Positions 1 through 8,079 are shown, counted from the stretch's first letter. The stretch is 64,000 nucleotides of DNA from Stappia sp. BW2 (GCF_008107695.1 NZ_VIRG01000066.1:620001-684000); one strand, 5' to 3'. Notes: a model not told the origin generated them from the letters alone. A program made the numbers and translations.

Positions 1-397
1 CATCGACGGCAGCCATCAGCTTTCTGGCAAGACCCTTGCGGCGGTGGTCCGGATGAACCATCAGTTTGGCGACATCCGCCCGATGGGGCTGATTGTCTGC
101 CCCTTCCTTCACCAGCATCACGACTCCGGCAACCTCCGGGCCCTGACGGGCAACGAGCAGAAAGGCCTCGCCGCTCTCGATGGCAGGCAGCTTACTGGTC
201 CAGAACGCTTCGGCCTTTTCCAGTGACATCGGCAGCATAAAGCCGATGCCCGCACCATCTTCGACACAGGCTTTCAGGAGTTGCCCCAGAGCAGAAAGGG
301 ACCTGCGAACTTCGCCCGCAGACATCAGAAAGACCGGGGGTTCGGGTACGAAAGGCTCAGTCTGCGGGGAAGCGGCGGCGTTTTCGGAAAGCGTCAT
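1..397 (-). CDS. GNAT-family N-acetyltransferase (partial, C-terminus beyond window)
   Basis: The minus frame opens at an ATG at 395-397 and runs off the left edge after 132 codons. The last part visible reads VHPDHRRKGLARKLMAAVD. This is the acetyl-CoA pyrophosphate-binding loop (R-x-x-G-x-A type) typical of GNAT motif A, so the protein should transfer an acetyl group from acetyl-CoA to an amine. The substrate cannot be told. Its ATG overlaps the stop of the upstream XRE-cupin gene by 4 bp (ATGA), so the two are probably translationally coupled and the regulator may control this enzyme. Such XRE-cupin plus GNAT pairs are common in proteobacteria. Motif B and the end of the domain lie outside the window. 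Confidence 0.85.
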   Translation of the reverse strand, partial: MTLSENAAASPQTEPFVPEPPVFLMSAGEVRRSLSALGQLLKACVEDGAGIGFMLPMSLEKAEAFWTSKLPAIESGEAFLLVARQGPEVAGVVMLVKEGADNQPHRADVAKLMVHPDHRRKGLARKLMAAVD

Positions 398-948
398 GGC
401 GTGATCACCGTCAGGAAATAGCGTGCCGGCACCTTGCCGGACGCATGATAGCTGTTGGGAGAATTGAGGCGAAAGCGGAGTGCGTCGCCGGGGTCCAGAT
501 CATAAGTGTCGAGACCAATGACAAGCCGCAGACTGCCCTCCAGAAGCACAAGTTGGTGCTCCAGATCAGGCACCGGTGGCGCGGCATAGGCAACAGTGGC
601 ACCGGGAGGAATGTAGCCTTCGATCATTGCCCCGCGGTAACCACTGGCGGCGGGTGTCAGCGTGCGCCGGGTGTAACCTGTCTCCGGGTCCGTCCAGATG
701 GCCTGGGCGTCCCGGGTTACAAGGCGTTCGACTGTTGAGGAAGCCGGGCCGAAGAGTTCGGCCATGGAAAGCCCGAACGCGGCGGCAAGCTTGCCAAGCA
801 CACTTGCTGTCGGGCTGGTATCGCCGCGCTCGATCCGCGACAGTGTCGCCCGGCTGATGCCGGTGCGTTCCGCCAGCTCTTCCAGCGGCCAGTTTCTGGA
901 CCGGCGCAGCTCGGTCAGCCGCCTGGCCAGTTCTTTATCAAGGCTCAT
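394..948 (-). CDS. XRE-family transcriptional regulator with C-terminal cupin domain
   Basis: The protein has 184 residues from the ATG at 946-948. Residues about 5-62 form an HTH_XRE domain (LARRLTELRRSRNWPLEELA, then TGISRATLSRIERG). Residues about 105-180 form a small cupin barrel (PPGATVAYAAPP..HQLVLLEGSLRLVIG), the usual layout of one-component regulators that sense a small ligand or metal. The frame stays open upstream to 1011. I prefer the start at 948 because a perfect 13-bp inverted repeat (952-995) lies immediately in front of it and would otherwise be coding. The downstream GNAT gene overlaps by 4 bp. Autoregulation through the repeat is inferred. Confidence 0.85.
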   Translation of the reverse strand: MSLDKELARRLTELRRSRNWPLEELAERTGISRATLSRIERGDTSPTASVLGKLAAAFGLSMAELFGPASSTVERLVTRDAQAIWTDPETGYTRRTLTPAASGYRGAMIEGYIPPGATVAYAAPPVPDLEHQLVLLEGSLRLVIGLDTYDLDPGDALRFRLNSPNSYHASGKVPARYFLTVITP

Positions 949-951
949 CAC

Positions 952-995
952 CACAAATCCCATAAACGAGAATTTTCTCATATATGGGATTTGTG
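952..995. promoter_or_regulatory. 13-bp perfect inverted repeat, probable XRE-cupin operator
   Basis: CACAAATCCCATA (952-964) and its exact complement TATGGGATTTGTG (983-995) are separated by 18 bp of AT-rich sequence. The pair sits directly upstream of the preferred ATG of the XRE-cupin regulator. Arm length, symmetry and position suit an autoregulatory operator covering the promoter. A 13-bp perfect repeat is unlikely by chance here. Binding by this regulator is inference. Confidence 0.6.
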
Positions 996-1118
996 AGTTT
1001 TCAAAGCTCAAAAAATGAGCGGTCGCATTCGACCAGGGGCATGCCGATGTTCGAAAGTCCTGCCTTGCCGCTCAGGCGACAAGTCCGGTTTCCGTATCAA
1101 AATGCCCTTTGACCAAGC

Positions 1119-2381
1119 CTACACTCTGGAGAACACCGCGCTTGCATTCACACCGCCGAAGCCAAACCCGTTGGTGAGGATGTGGTTGACGTCGCGAGCA
1201 ATGGCCTTGCCGGGGATCATTTCGAACCGGCTCATGGCCTCGTCGGCAGCTTCCAGATTACGGGACGGCGGCAGCAGGCCGCTCATCAGCGCCTTCACGC
1301 AGGCAATCGCTTCTACGGCACCAGCGGCTCCCAGCAAGTGCCCGAACATCGACTTGGACGACGACACCGCCAGGTCCTTGCCACGGTTTTCGAACAGGGT
1401 TGTCAGGGCTGCGATCTCGGCGGCATCGCCGACAGGCGTCGACGTGGAGTGTGCATTGACGTAGCCGATTTCACCGGCCGAGAGATTGGCCGTCGACAAG
1501 GCCTGCCGCATGGCCCGAAGCCCCCCCTCACCGTCCGGCGAAGACGCGGTGACATGATAGGCGTCGGCGCTGGTGCCGTAACCGGCCAGCTCGGCCAGGA
1601 TCGTCGCACCACGAGCCTTCGCATGGTCGTACTCTTCCAGGATCAGCGCGCCGGCGCCCTCCCCCATGATGAAACCGTCGCGGTCCTGGTCAAACGGCCT
1701 GGACGCATGGGCGGGATCGTCGTTGCGTTTGGACGACATGGCCTTTGCGGCACAGAAACCGGCATAAGACACCCTGTCGATACAGGCTTCGGACCCGCCG
1801 GCCACCATCACGTCGGCTTCTCCCGAACGGATCATGCGGGCGGCATCGCCAAGGGCCTGCAAGGAGGCGGCACAGGCCGTCACCGGCGCACCAATCGGAC
1901 CTTTGAGGCCGTGACGGATAGAGACCTGCCCTGCGGCAAGGTTCGCCAGGAATGATGGCACCAGAAAGGGTGAGGCGCGGCGCGGGCCTTTTTCGTCCAC
2001 CAGCCGCGTTCCGGCAGTCATGGCCGGAAACCCGCCGACCCCGGTCGCGATGATCGTCCCGGTGCGTTCCTTGTCCTTGTCAGACTTCGGCTCCCAACCG
2101 GCATGGGCAAGCGCTTCCTGAACCGCCCCCATGGCGAAGTGGATGAACCGGTCCGAGCGACGCTGTTCGCGCGGATCCATCACCGCGTCGACATCAAAGC
2201 CGTGTTCGTCTTCTGCCTTGGAGGGAACCTCGCCCGCGATCTGGCAGGCCAGATCGCCTGCATCGAAGTGGGTGATCCTGCGGATGCCGTTTTCCCCTTT
2301 CGTCACCCGGTTCCAGAAAGCGTCCACCCCGGTGCCCAGCGGGGAAACGATCCCCAGTCCCGTTACGACCACACGCCGCAT
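1119..2381 (-). CDS. fabF: beta-ketoacyl-ACP synthase II (FabF-type)
   Basis: A 420-residue thiolase-fold condensing enzyme that elongates acyl-ACP with malonyl-ACP in the cytosolic type II fatty acid pathway. It begins RRVVVTGLGIVSPLG. The catalytic set is complete: Cys170 in VTACAASLQ, His311 in NAHSTSTPVGD and His348 in KSMFGHLLGAAGA, and it ends with the usual GFGGVNAS motif. Length matches the family (about 410-425). It is not next to acpP or fabD but lies downstream of a MarR gene on the same strand with a 100-bp gap. It may be a second, specialised KAS II rather than the housekeeping copy. Confidence 0.93.
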   Translation of the reverse strand: MRRVVVTGLGIVSPLGTGVDAFWNRVTKGENGIRRITHFDAGDLACQIAGEVPSKAEDEHGFDVDAVMDPREQRRSDRFIHFAMGAVQEALAHAGWEPKSDKDKERTGTIIATGVGGFPAMTAGTRLVDEKGPRRASPFLVPSFLANLAAGQVSIRHGLKGPIGAPVTACAASLQALGDAARMIRSGEADVMVAGGSEACIDRVSYAGFCAAKAMSSKRNDDPAHASRPFDQDRDGFIMGEGAGALILEEYDHAKARGATILAELAGYGTSADAYHVTASSPDGEGGLRAMRQALSTANLSAGEIGYVNAHSTSTPVGDAAEIAALTTLFENRGKDLAVSSSKSMFGHLLGAAGAVEAIACVKALMSGLLPPSRNLEAADEAMSRFEMIPGKAIARDVNHILTNGFGFGGVNASAVFSRV

Positions 2382-2481
2382 GTCTTACCTCATATTGTTT
2401 TGCCAGCGCCCCCGCCCCGGCAGTTAAGATGTGTAGAGGCGGTGTGCCAGTCCGCCCGAATTGGAAGCCCGTGCCGTCCGG

Positions 2482-2901
2482 CTAAAGCTCTGACAGCCGT
2501 TTCAGGGTGTTGATGGCGCGCAGAAACTCATCACTCCCCAGATGATCCTTCACGTCGGCCTGCGCCCGCCGCCACAGCGGCAGAATCCTGTTCAACAGGT
2601 CTACGCCTTTTGGCGTCAGCCGGTATTGTTTGCTGCGGCCGTCAGGGACGAGTTGCGATGCCACCAGTCCCTTGCGCTCAACAAGTGCCACGTTGCGAAC
2701 CAGCGTTGTCCGCTCCATGGACAGTTGCTCCGCCAGTTCCGCCGTCGTCGCGCCTTCGTATTTGTGGATCGACACAAGCACGGAAAACTGGCCGGGTGTC
2801 ATATCGACCTGCCGTGCCAGCTTGTCATAATGCCGGCTGACAGCGCGCGCAGCCTTGCGGGCGTTGTCCAAGACGCAGAGTGAGAAGTCATCCTCTTCCA
2901 T
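2482..2901 (-). CDS. MarR-family winged-helix transcriptional regulator
   Basis: 139 residues. The central winged helix (about residues 35-100) contains PGQFSVLVSIHKYEGATTAE, then LAEQLSMERTTLVRNV as recognition helix region, and DGRSKQYRLTPKG as the wing, all classic MarR. Terminal helices form the dimer interface. It is transcribed toward fabF on the same strand and divergently from the HdeD-like gene, with a palindrome (2909-2926) just upstream of its ATG. It therefore probably represses itself and perhaps fabF and/or hdeD. The ligand is unknown. Confidence 0.9.
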   Translation of the reverse strand: MEEDDFSLCVLDNARKAARAVSRHYDKLARQVDMTPGQFSVLVSIHKYEGATTAELAEQLSMERTTLVRNVALVERKGLVASQLVPDGRSKQYRLTPKGVDLLNRILPLWRRAQADVKDHLGSDEFLRAINTLKRLSEL

Positions 2902-2908
2902 TCGCGCT

Positions 2909-2926
2909 ATGTGTGCATATACACAT
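2909..2926. promoter_or_regulatory. Palindromic MarR-type operator candidate
   Basis: ATGTGTGCATATACACAT, 8 bp upstream of the MarR start codon. The 6-bp arms ATGTGT/ACACAT flank a 6-bp centre. Length and position fit a MarR dimer site. Assignment to the adjacent regulator is inferred. Confidence 0.5.
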
Positions 2927-3043
2927 TAAAAGTCAAGTCACAGTCCCGATGCCCCCCTCGCGGGCAATTTGCGATCAGGATATTGCGTTTATTTGCAAAG
3001 GGGTTACGGTCGGCAAAGGCAACCAGAGCGTGAGGAGGTCAAA

Positions 3044-3607
3044 ATGACAGATACGGTTCAGGCTGTAGAGAATATGAAAAGAAAGATCCAGGACAACTGG
3101 GGCTGGTTTCTGGCGCTTGGCATTGCGCTGGTCATAGGTGGCGTGATCCTGATCGCCGCGCCTTTGGCAACCTCGGTTGCCGTCACGATTCTGATTGCAG
3201 CTGTGCTTTTCATCGGCGGCCTGGTTCAGATCTACCATGCCTTCAAGACGCATGGCACGGCCAGTTTCCTCTGGAACCTGATCACCGGCATCATCGCTGT
3301 CGTCGGAGGCATCGTGATTTATGTGAACCCGCTGGCGGGAACGCTCGCGCTGACAGTGGTCATCGCGGCGATCTTCGTGGCACAGGGTATCAGCCAGATT
3401 CTGCTGGCGTTCAAACTGAAGCCGCATGAAGGCTGGGTCTGGGTGCTGATCGCCGGGCTGGTGTCTCTTGCTGCGGGCGTCATGATCTGGCTGGAGCTGC
3501 CGAGTTCCGCGGCCTGGGCGCTTGGACTGCTGGCAGGCATTTCGGTGATGCTCAACGGCTGGAGCTACATCGCCATCGCCCTTGCGGCAAAGGCTTCCAA
3601 ATCCTGA
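3044..3607 (+). CDS. HdeD-family acid-resistance-like membrane protein
   Basis: 187 residues from ATG 3044, preceded by a strong GAGGAGG ribosome site (3032-3038). After a short polar N-terminus there are about six hydrophobic segments in three repeated pairs with small Gly/Ala-rich helices (WFLALGIALVIGGVILIAAP, then IGGLVQIYHAF, and so on), the DUF308/HdeD architecture. In E. coli HdeD is an inner-membrane protein linked to acid resistance, and most homologues have no defined role. It is divergent from the MarR gene and followed by a strong terminator, so it is a single-gene transcript. Confidence 0.85.
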   Translation: MTDTVQAVENMKRKIQDNWGWFLALGIALVIGGVILIAAPLATSVAVTILIAAVLFIGGLVQIYHAFKTHGTASFLWNLITGIIAVVGGIVIYVNPLAGTLALTVVIAAIFVAQGISQILLAFKLKPHEGWVWVLIAGLVSLAAGVMIWLELPSSAAWALGLLAGISVMLNGWSYIAIALAAKASKS

Positions 3608-3631
3608 CTTTGCAATTTTCGCAAACAATCG

Positions 3632-3665
3632 ACACCCGGCAAAACCCATTTGCCGGGTGTTTTTG
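3632..3665 (+). terminator. Rho-independent terminator after the HdeD-like gene
   Basis: A perfect 12-bp stem (ACACCCGGCAAA at 3632-3643 with TTTGCCGGGTGT at 3649-3660), a 5-nt loop and a following T run. Confidence 0.85.
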
Positions 3666-3748
3666 TAAGGTCACGTCAGGGACCGGGCACTCGTCGATAA
3701 AGCCTATGCCCCAGCACATGCCACCCCCTGCCCCTTACGGGCCGAAGA

Positions 3749-4486
3749 TCACCTTGGCTCTCTAGCAAGGCCCTTGCCGAGGATCGGACCTGTGGGCAAG
3801 CCGGTTGGAGACCCACCGGGCTGTTCGAAGGTGATCTCATAAAGCTGGTCAGGCTTCGGAACCGGCAAACCTGCAGCTTGCAGGACCGTTTGTTTCGGTT
3901 CGTCGAAGATGCCGAGAGAAACGGGTGGTCCATCCGGGTCCGGCTTGGTCCAGAGTTGCAGGATCGTGCCTGCCGGAACATCGGTCTCGCCCAGCAGCGT
4001 GACCTCGGTCGCATTGTTCTCGGCCCCCTCGATCATCGCAACCGGCTGACCGGCGTCGTTGACGAGAACGGCGATCACTTGTGGTTCGATTGTCGTCATC
4101 AGGTTCCAGACGAGCGCAATGGCCAAAACCAGACTTGCCGCGAGGCTGGCTGCCGCGGTCCACACGAGGGATCTGCTGCGTTTTTCTCTCTCGGCCCTGA
4201 GATCCACCGGTGCCTCGGCATGGCTCTCTTTCGCCTCGGGTGCGACAAGGCTCTCCTCCACGGCATCAAGACGCTTTTCAACGCGGTGCCAAAGGCTGTC
4301 GGGCACGGCTTCACGGGGCGTCGCTGCGTCCAAGGCGGCGAACCGCTGACGGGCAAGTTCCACGAGAACGGCCAATTCCGGCTCCTTCATCAGACGCTCT
4401 TCCACTTCGCGCTGTTCTTCCGGATCGCACAGGCCAATGACGAATTCGTCTGCAAGTTCGGCAAGGTCTCGGCGGGCTGTTTTCAT
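3749..4486 (-). CDS. RskA-type anti-sigma factor (zinc-finger-less, single TM)
   Basis: 245 residues from the ATG at 4486 (MKTARRDLAELADEFVIGLC). The N-terminal ~100 residues are cytoplasmic and would bind the sigma factor (DPEEQREVEERL..). A single transmembrane helix spans about 107-129 (SLVWTAAASLAASLVLAIAL). A periplasmic RskA domain follows (VIAVLVNDAGQPVAMIEG, then AGTILQLWTKPDPDGPP). Its ATG overlaps the stop of the ECF sigma gene by 4 bp, the normal layout for a sigma/anti-sigma pair that must be made in balance. The periplasmic signal it senses is unknown. RskA-class proteins are often released by regulated proteolysis. Confidence 0.9.
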   Translation of the reverse strand: MKTARRDLAELADEFVIGLCDPEEQREVEERLMKEPELAVLVELARQRFAALDAATPREAVPDSLWHRVEKRLDAVEESLVAPEAKESHAEAPVDLRAEREKRSRSLVWTAAASLAASLVLAIALVWNLMTTIEPQVIAVLVNDAGQPVAMIEGAENNATEVTLLGETDVPAGTILQLWTKPDPDGPPVSLGIFDEPKQTVLQAAGLPVPKPDQLYEITFEQPGGSPTGLPTGPILGKGLAREPR

Positions 4487-5040
4487 GACATGCACTCCCG
4501 CAGGGATGACAGACCACGGCGTACCCACGCCTTTACGGTTCCCAGAGGAGCCGACAGCCGCCCGGCAATCTCGCCGTGGGTGTAGCCCCAGATATAGGAC
4601 ATCAGCACCGCACTGCGCTTTTCGGTTTCCAGCCGCCCGAGACACCGGCGCAACTCGCTGTCATGGCCCAGCATTTCCCAGGCGTCGTTCAGGTCGCTGC
4701 CATCGATCTGGCGTTCCAGCCTGTCGTCATCGGTTGCTGTTTCCCGGGCTCCGTCCCGGAGCATGTTCAAGGTCCTGTTTCGCAGAACCGCATAGATCCA
4801 GGCACGACCGGATCCCTTCGCAGGATCAAACTGGGAAGCCTTGCGCCAGATCAGAACCAATGCATCCTGAAGCGCGTCTTCGGCAAGGTCCTGCCGGCGC
4901 AGCATGCGCTTGGCAATGCCCAACATCTTGGGGCCTTCCAGTTCCAGGATCTGCCGCAGGGCCGTGCGGTCCTTGCGTGCACAGGCGGACAGAAGGGCCG
5001 CATGGTTCACTTCGCTTGCGCTTTCCGGCATGTCCAGCAC
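4483..5040 (-). CDS. ECF RNA polymerase sigma factor (SigK-like)
   Basis: 185 residues. Sigma region 2 occupies about 15-85 (MLRRQDLAEDALQDALVLIW..FDPAKGSGRAWIYAVLRNR) and sigma region 4 about 125-180 (RSAVLMSYIWGYTHGEIAGR, then GTVKAWVRRGLSSLREC). The listed start is GTG 5040. An ATG at 5031 three codons later is equally plausible because neither has a strong ribosome site. The coupled RskA-type gene makes this a membrane-stress ECF unit. A secreted DUF4394 protein is encoded upstream on the same strand and could be a target gene. That link is inference. Confidence 0.9.
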   Translation of the reverse strand: MLDMPESASEVNHAALLSACARKDRTALRQILELEGPKMLGIAKRMLRRQDLAEDALQDALVLIWRKASQFDPAKGSGRAWIYAVLRNRTLNMLRDGARETATDDDRLERQIDGSDLNDAWEMLGHDSELRRCLGRLETEKRSAVLMSYIWGYTHGEIAGRLSAPLGTVKAWVRRGLSSLRECMS

Positions 5041-5103
5041 GTTGATCTCACTTGTTCAATCTCATCGGTCTCCTGACTGCTACGCATCAACAGCGTTGCC
5101 GGA

Positions 5104-5238
5104 CCATTTGCCGTAAAAGGACCGGAGCAGCCCGGGGTGGGTGGTCCAGGCTGCTCCGGCAAATGGCCTTGCGACCCAGGTGGGGTGGGTCTTCAAGGCC
5201 GAGAGCATCTTGCTTTATTGTTCGGGTTGAAGATGCTC
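5104..5238. terminator. Two hairpins between the DUF4394 and sigma genes
   Basis: Hairpin one pairs CCGGAGCAGCC (5122-5132) with GGCTGCTCCGG (5149-5159), extended by CCATTTGCC/GGCAAATGG outer arms (5104-5112 and 5158-5166). Hairpin two pairs GAGCATCTT (5203-5211) with AAGATGCTC (5230-5238). They lie just past the DUF4394 stop. Neither has a clear U tract on the minus strand, so they may be attenuators or mRNA 3'-end stabilisers rather than simple terminators. Confidence 0.5.
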
Positions 5239-5262
5239 CGTTAGCTTGTTTTCAGGCAGGAA

Positions 5263-6051
5263 TTACATCGCCGTCATGAAGGTGATGTCGCGCAGCGGCC
5301 ATTCCAGACCAACCAGTTCCCAGCTTCCTGTGACCTTGCCCGTTTCCAGCGAAACGGTGTGCAACCACGTGCCAGTTGCGAGCCAGGCCTTGTTGTTGCC
5401 TTCCGCATCTGTGGCGACATCGAAAGCGTAGGTTTCAGCAGGATCAACTCCCAGCTTGCCGACAGCTGCAAGCGTGCCGTCGTTCGGCGATGTCTGCCGG
5501 ATAACCGCGCCGATGGTTGCGTCGATGTCATACATCGCCGTCGTTTCCGGCTGGCCGTAGGAATTGATGTAGGCCGCAGCAACGATGTTCGGCGCTTCGC
5601 CGGCATGCATGTCCTTTTCCTCAAAGGCCAGGCTGCCGTCGACGGTCACCTTGCCGCTTTCGATGTCGACGCGGTGGTTGGTCAGCCCGGTCATGAAACG
5701 CAGTTTGTTGGCCTTGGGATTGAAATCGACGACGACCGGCTGCCCGTCCTTCAGCGGCAGCATCTTGTCCATTTTGGAAATGACCGTTGCCGCGCCGGTC
5801 TTGGGATCAATCTCGACGATTTCGTGTGCGGCACTGACGCCAATCAGCTGTCCCGTGGCAGGCCGCAGATCGATGCCGAGCAGGCTGTCGACACCGGAGA
5901 CTTCCATCGTGTCAGTGATTTTTCCGGAATTGCTGTCGATGACCACCAGGGTCTTTTCACCGGCAAGACCGATCGCAGGGGTCGCATGAGCAGCGCCAGC
6001 GGCCAGAACAAGGGCGGATGCGCTCAGAAGCGTACGTGCAAGAAGGGGCAT
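5263..6051 (-). CDS. Secreted DUF4394-domain protein
   Basis: 262 residues from ATG 6051, which has a GGAG ribosome site 8-10 nt upstream. A Sec signal peptide is clear (LLSASALVLAAGAAHA, cleavage near residue 23). The remainder is a beta-rich DUF4394 domain with repeated short strands (IGLAGEKTLVVIDSNSGKIT, LLGIDLRPATGQLIGVSAAH, VVVDFNPKANKLRFMTGLTN) that resemble propeller blades, so a periplasmic or extracellular propeller is expected. No catalytic residues are recognisable. It lies upstream of the ECF sigma/anti-sigma pair on the same strand, 220 bp apart with hairpins between. Confidence 0.85.
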   Translation of the reverse strand: MPLLARTLLSASALVLAAGAAHATPAIGLAGEKTLVVIDSNSGKITDTMEVSGVDSLLGIDLRPATGQLIGVSAAHEIVEIDPKTGAATVISKMDKMLPLKDGQPVVVDFNPKANKLRFMTGLTNHRVDIESGKVTVDGSLAFEEKDMHAGEAPNIVAAAYINSYGQPETTAMYDIDATIGAVIRQTSPNDGTLAAVGKLGVDPAETYAFDVATDAEGNNKAWLATGTWLHTVSLETGKVTGSWELVGLEWPLRDITFMTAM

Positions 6052-6173
6052 TTCAGATCTCCGTCTCTCAAAGGCAGGAGGCATCGAATTGGCCTCACAT
6101 TCCGGGAACACGGCAGATCGAATTTTGGATGCAGCAGGAAAAATCTTTTTTTGAGAATTTTCAGCCGCCAGCA

Positions 6174-6198
6174 ATCAGATTATCTGTAAGTATCTGAT
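6174..6198. promoter_or_regulatory. Inverted repeat upstream of the DUF4394 gene
   Basis: ATCAGAT (6174-6180) and ATCTGAT (6192-6198) are separated by 11 bp within an AT-rich stretch that must hold the DUF4394 promoter. It may be an operator. No regulator can be assigned. Confidence 0.3.
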
Positions 6199-6272
6199 TT
6201 TAAATATTTTAAGAGTGACAATCCGGACTCAAGAAATCCTTACGCAGTCCGCGAAAACGCGCATCCGTGACC

Positions 6273-6977
6273 TCATTCGCCTTCGAAGATGCGCGTCTTT
6301 TCCTCTTCGGACAGCACTTTCCACTGCCCCTCTTCAACACCGTCCAGACCAAGACCGCCGATGTGGCTGCGGGTCAGATCGGTGACATGGTTGCCCGTCG
6401 CGGCGAACATGCGGCGAACCTGATGATACCGGCCTTCATGCAGGGTGAGCCGGGCATGGGTCTCGTCAACCACCTGAAGGTCCGCCGGCTTCAGCGGCTT
6501 GTCCTCGCTTTCCAGCATCATGTCGCCGGAGGCGAACAGCGCCGCTTCGTCGCCCTTCATCGGACGGTCGAGCGTCACCTCGTAAACCTTGGGAACTTCA
6601 GACTTGGGCGAGATGACGCGGTGCAGGAACGTTCCGTCATCGGTAAACAGCAGCGCGCCGGATGTTTCCTTGTCGAGCCGGCCAATGGTGGACAGCACAG
6701 GCTTGCGCATGCGGAACCGGCCCGGCAACAGATCGTAAACCAGCCGCCCCTGATCCTTGATGGAACAGGTGTAGCCAAGCGGCTTGTTCATCAGGATGAC
6801 TACACCATGGGCGGGGTCGAGCGGCTCATCGTCGAAGAGAATGTCCTCGAGAGCGGTCTTGGCATCGGCCTTCAGCCTGTTGCCCTCACGGTCGGTGACC
6901 CAACCGTTGCGGATGGCGACCTGCATTTCCTTCCGGCTGCCATAGCCGAGATTGGCGAGCAGTTTCACAAGACGCAT
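6273..6977 (-). CDS. rsuA: RsuA-family 16S rRNA pseudouridine synthase
   Basis: 234 residues from ATG 6977. An earlier in-frame start at 7007 lies inside the upstream gene and lacks support. An N-terminal S4 RNA-binding domain (residues 1-48, RLVKLLANLGYGSRKEMQVA) precedes the RluB/RsuA catalytic domain with the family motif GRLDKETSGALL, where Asp102 is the catalytic base. RsuA makes pseudouridine 516 in 16S rRNA. RluE/RluF-type specificity cannot be excluded by eye. The ATG follows the stop of the RsmC-like gene by one base and uses a GGGAG site inside that gene, so the two are tightly coupled and both act on ribosomal RNA. Confidence 0.85.
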   Translation of the reverse strand: MRLVKLLANLGYGSRKEMQVAIRNGWVTDREGNRLKADAKTALEDILFDDEPLDPAHGVVILMNKPLGYTCSIKDQGRLVYDLLPGRFRMRKPVLSTIGRLDKETSGALLFTDDGTFLHRVISPKSEVPKVYEVTLDRPMKGDEAALFASGDMMLESEDKPLKPADLQVVDETHARLTLHEGRYHQVRRMFAATGNHVTDLTRSHIGGLGLDGVEEGQWKVLSEEEKTRIFEGE

Positions 6978-6978
6978 C

Positions 6979-8022
6979 TTATCGTGCTCCCTTGCCCTTG
7001 ACGGCACGGATTACCTTGTAACCGCCCTCGTCGGCGAGCTGTTTCACGTCAGCGAAGACTTCGCCCAGCGTATGCTCGTAGGGAAGATGCCGATTGGCCA
7101 CCATGAAGAATTCACCGCCCGGCCGAAGTCCGCGGGCAGCGGCTCGGATGAAGCCCTGACCGACATCAGCACGATCAGCCTTGCCGGCCTGGTGGAACGG
7201 CGGATTGGAAACGATGAAGTCGTAAGGCCCTTCGATGCCCTGGGTCACATCCGACCAGATGCCGTTCATCGTTCTGAGGCCCTTGAAGGCAGCCAGGTTC
7301 TTTTCGGCAAGATCCAGCGCACGCTTTTCCGCTTCGTACAGATCCATCGACGTGACCTTGGGGGCTTTCTCGAAGACGGCACGGGTCAGATACCCGAAGC
7401 CCGCTCCAAGATCCGCACCCCTGCCCTTGAGCGTTGCCGGCAGTTGCTCGGCCAGAAGTCTGGAAGCCGGGTCGATCCGGTCCCAGGCGAAAATGCCCGG
7501 CCGGCTGACGAAAGCACCGTCCAGCACGGGCCGCGGCGCATCGAGCGCCTGCCATTCGGCGAGAAGTGCACTGTTCTGGCTGCCATCGGACACTTCACAC
7601 CAAGCGACGCGGCACTTGTTCTTGGTCATTTTTTCAGCGCTGCCCAGAAGATCCTGAAGATCGCTTTCCAGCGTCTTCGCGCCTTCGGTGTTGGGCGCGC
7701 AGGCAATAACGAGGCCGCCGGGACGTGTCTTGGAAACCGCACGGGCAAGCTGTGCTCTTGCTTCCTGCCGCTGACGACCGGGCAGAACGAAAACAGCGTC
7801 AAAGCCGTCCTCTTGCGTTTCCGCTTCGGCCTTCAGCCCAGCCTTTTGCAGCGCGTTCCGGTCTGGTGCAAAGCTCTGTTCGCAAACCAGATCCGCGTCC
7901 GCAAGCGCTGCCAGCGAACGCCCAGCCCTGGCGCGCAGGAACAGGACGCGGCTCTTTTCGGCAAGCTCTATGGCCCCGGTTTCAAGAGGCAAGAGAAGGG
8001 TATCGAGCGCGGGATCGGACAT
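6979..8022 (-). CDS. RsmC-like class I SAM-dependent RNA methyltransferase
   Basis: 347 residues with the duplicated RsmC/RlmG layout. A degenerate N-terminal half (to about 165; FVLPGRQRQEARAQLARA) is followed by a catalytic Rossmann half with the SAM loop GADLGAGFGYLTRAVFEKAP and motif IV IVSNPPFHQAG (NPPF, typical of N2-guanine methyltransferases). E. coli RsmC methylates G1207 of 16S rRNA. Placement directly upstream of an RsuA-like gene, with only one base between stop and start, supports an rRNA-modification role. RlmG-type activity is the alternative. Confidence 0.8.
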   Translation of the reverse strand: MSDPALDTLLLPLETGAIELAEKSRVLFLRARAGRSLAALADADLVCEQSFAPDRNALQKAGLKAEAETQEDGFDAVFVLPGRQRQEARAQLARAVSKTRPGGLVIACAPNTEGAKTLESDLQDLLGSAEKMTKNKCRVAWCEVSDGSQNSALLAEWQALDAPRPVLDGAFVSRPGIFAWDRIDPASRLLAEQLPATLKGRGADLGAGFGYLTRAVFEKAPKVTSMDLYEAEKRALDLAEKNLAAFKGLRTMNGIWSDVTQGIEGPYDFIVSNPPFHQAGKADRADVGQGFIRAAARGLRPGGEFFMVANRHLPYEHTLGEVFADVKQLADEGGYKVIRAVKGKGAR

Positions 8023-8079
8023 GGAGGTCTTTCAGACGGGTTTCAGCTGACGCGCTCATACCGCCAGAATGGCCAGACG

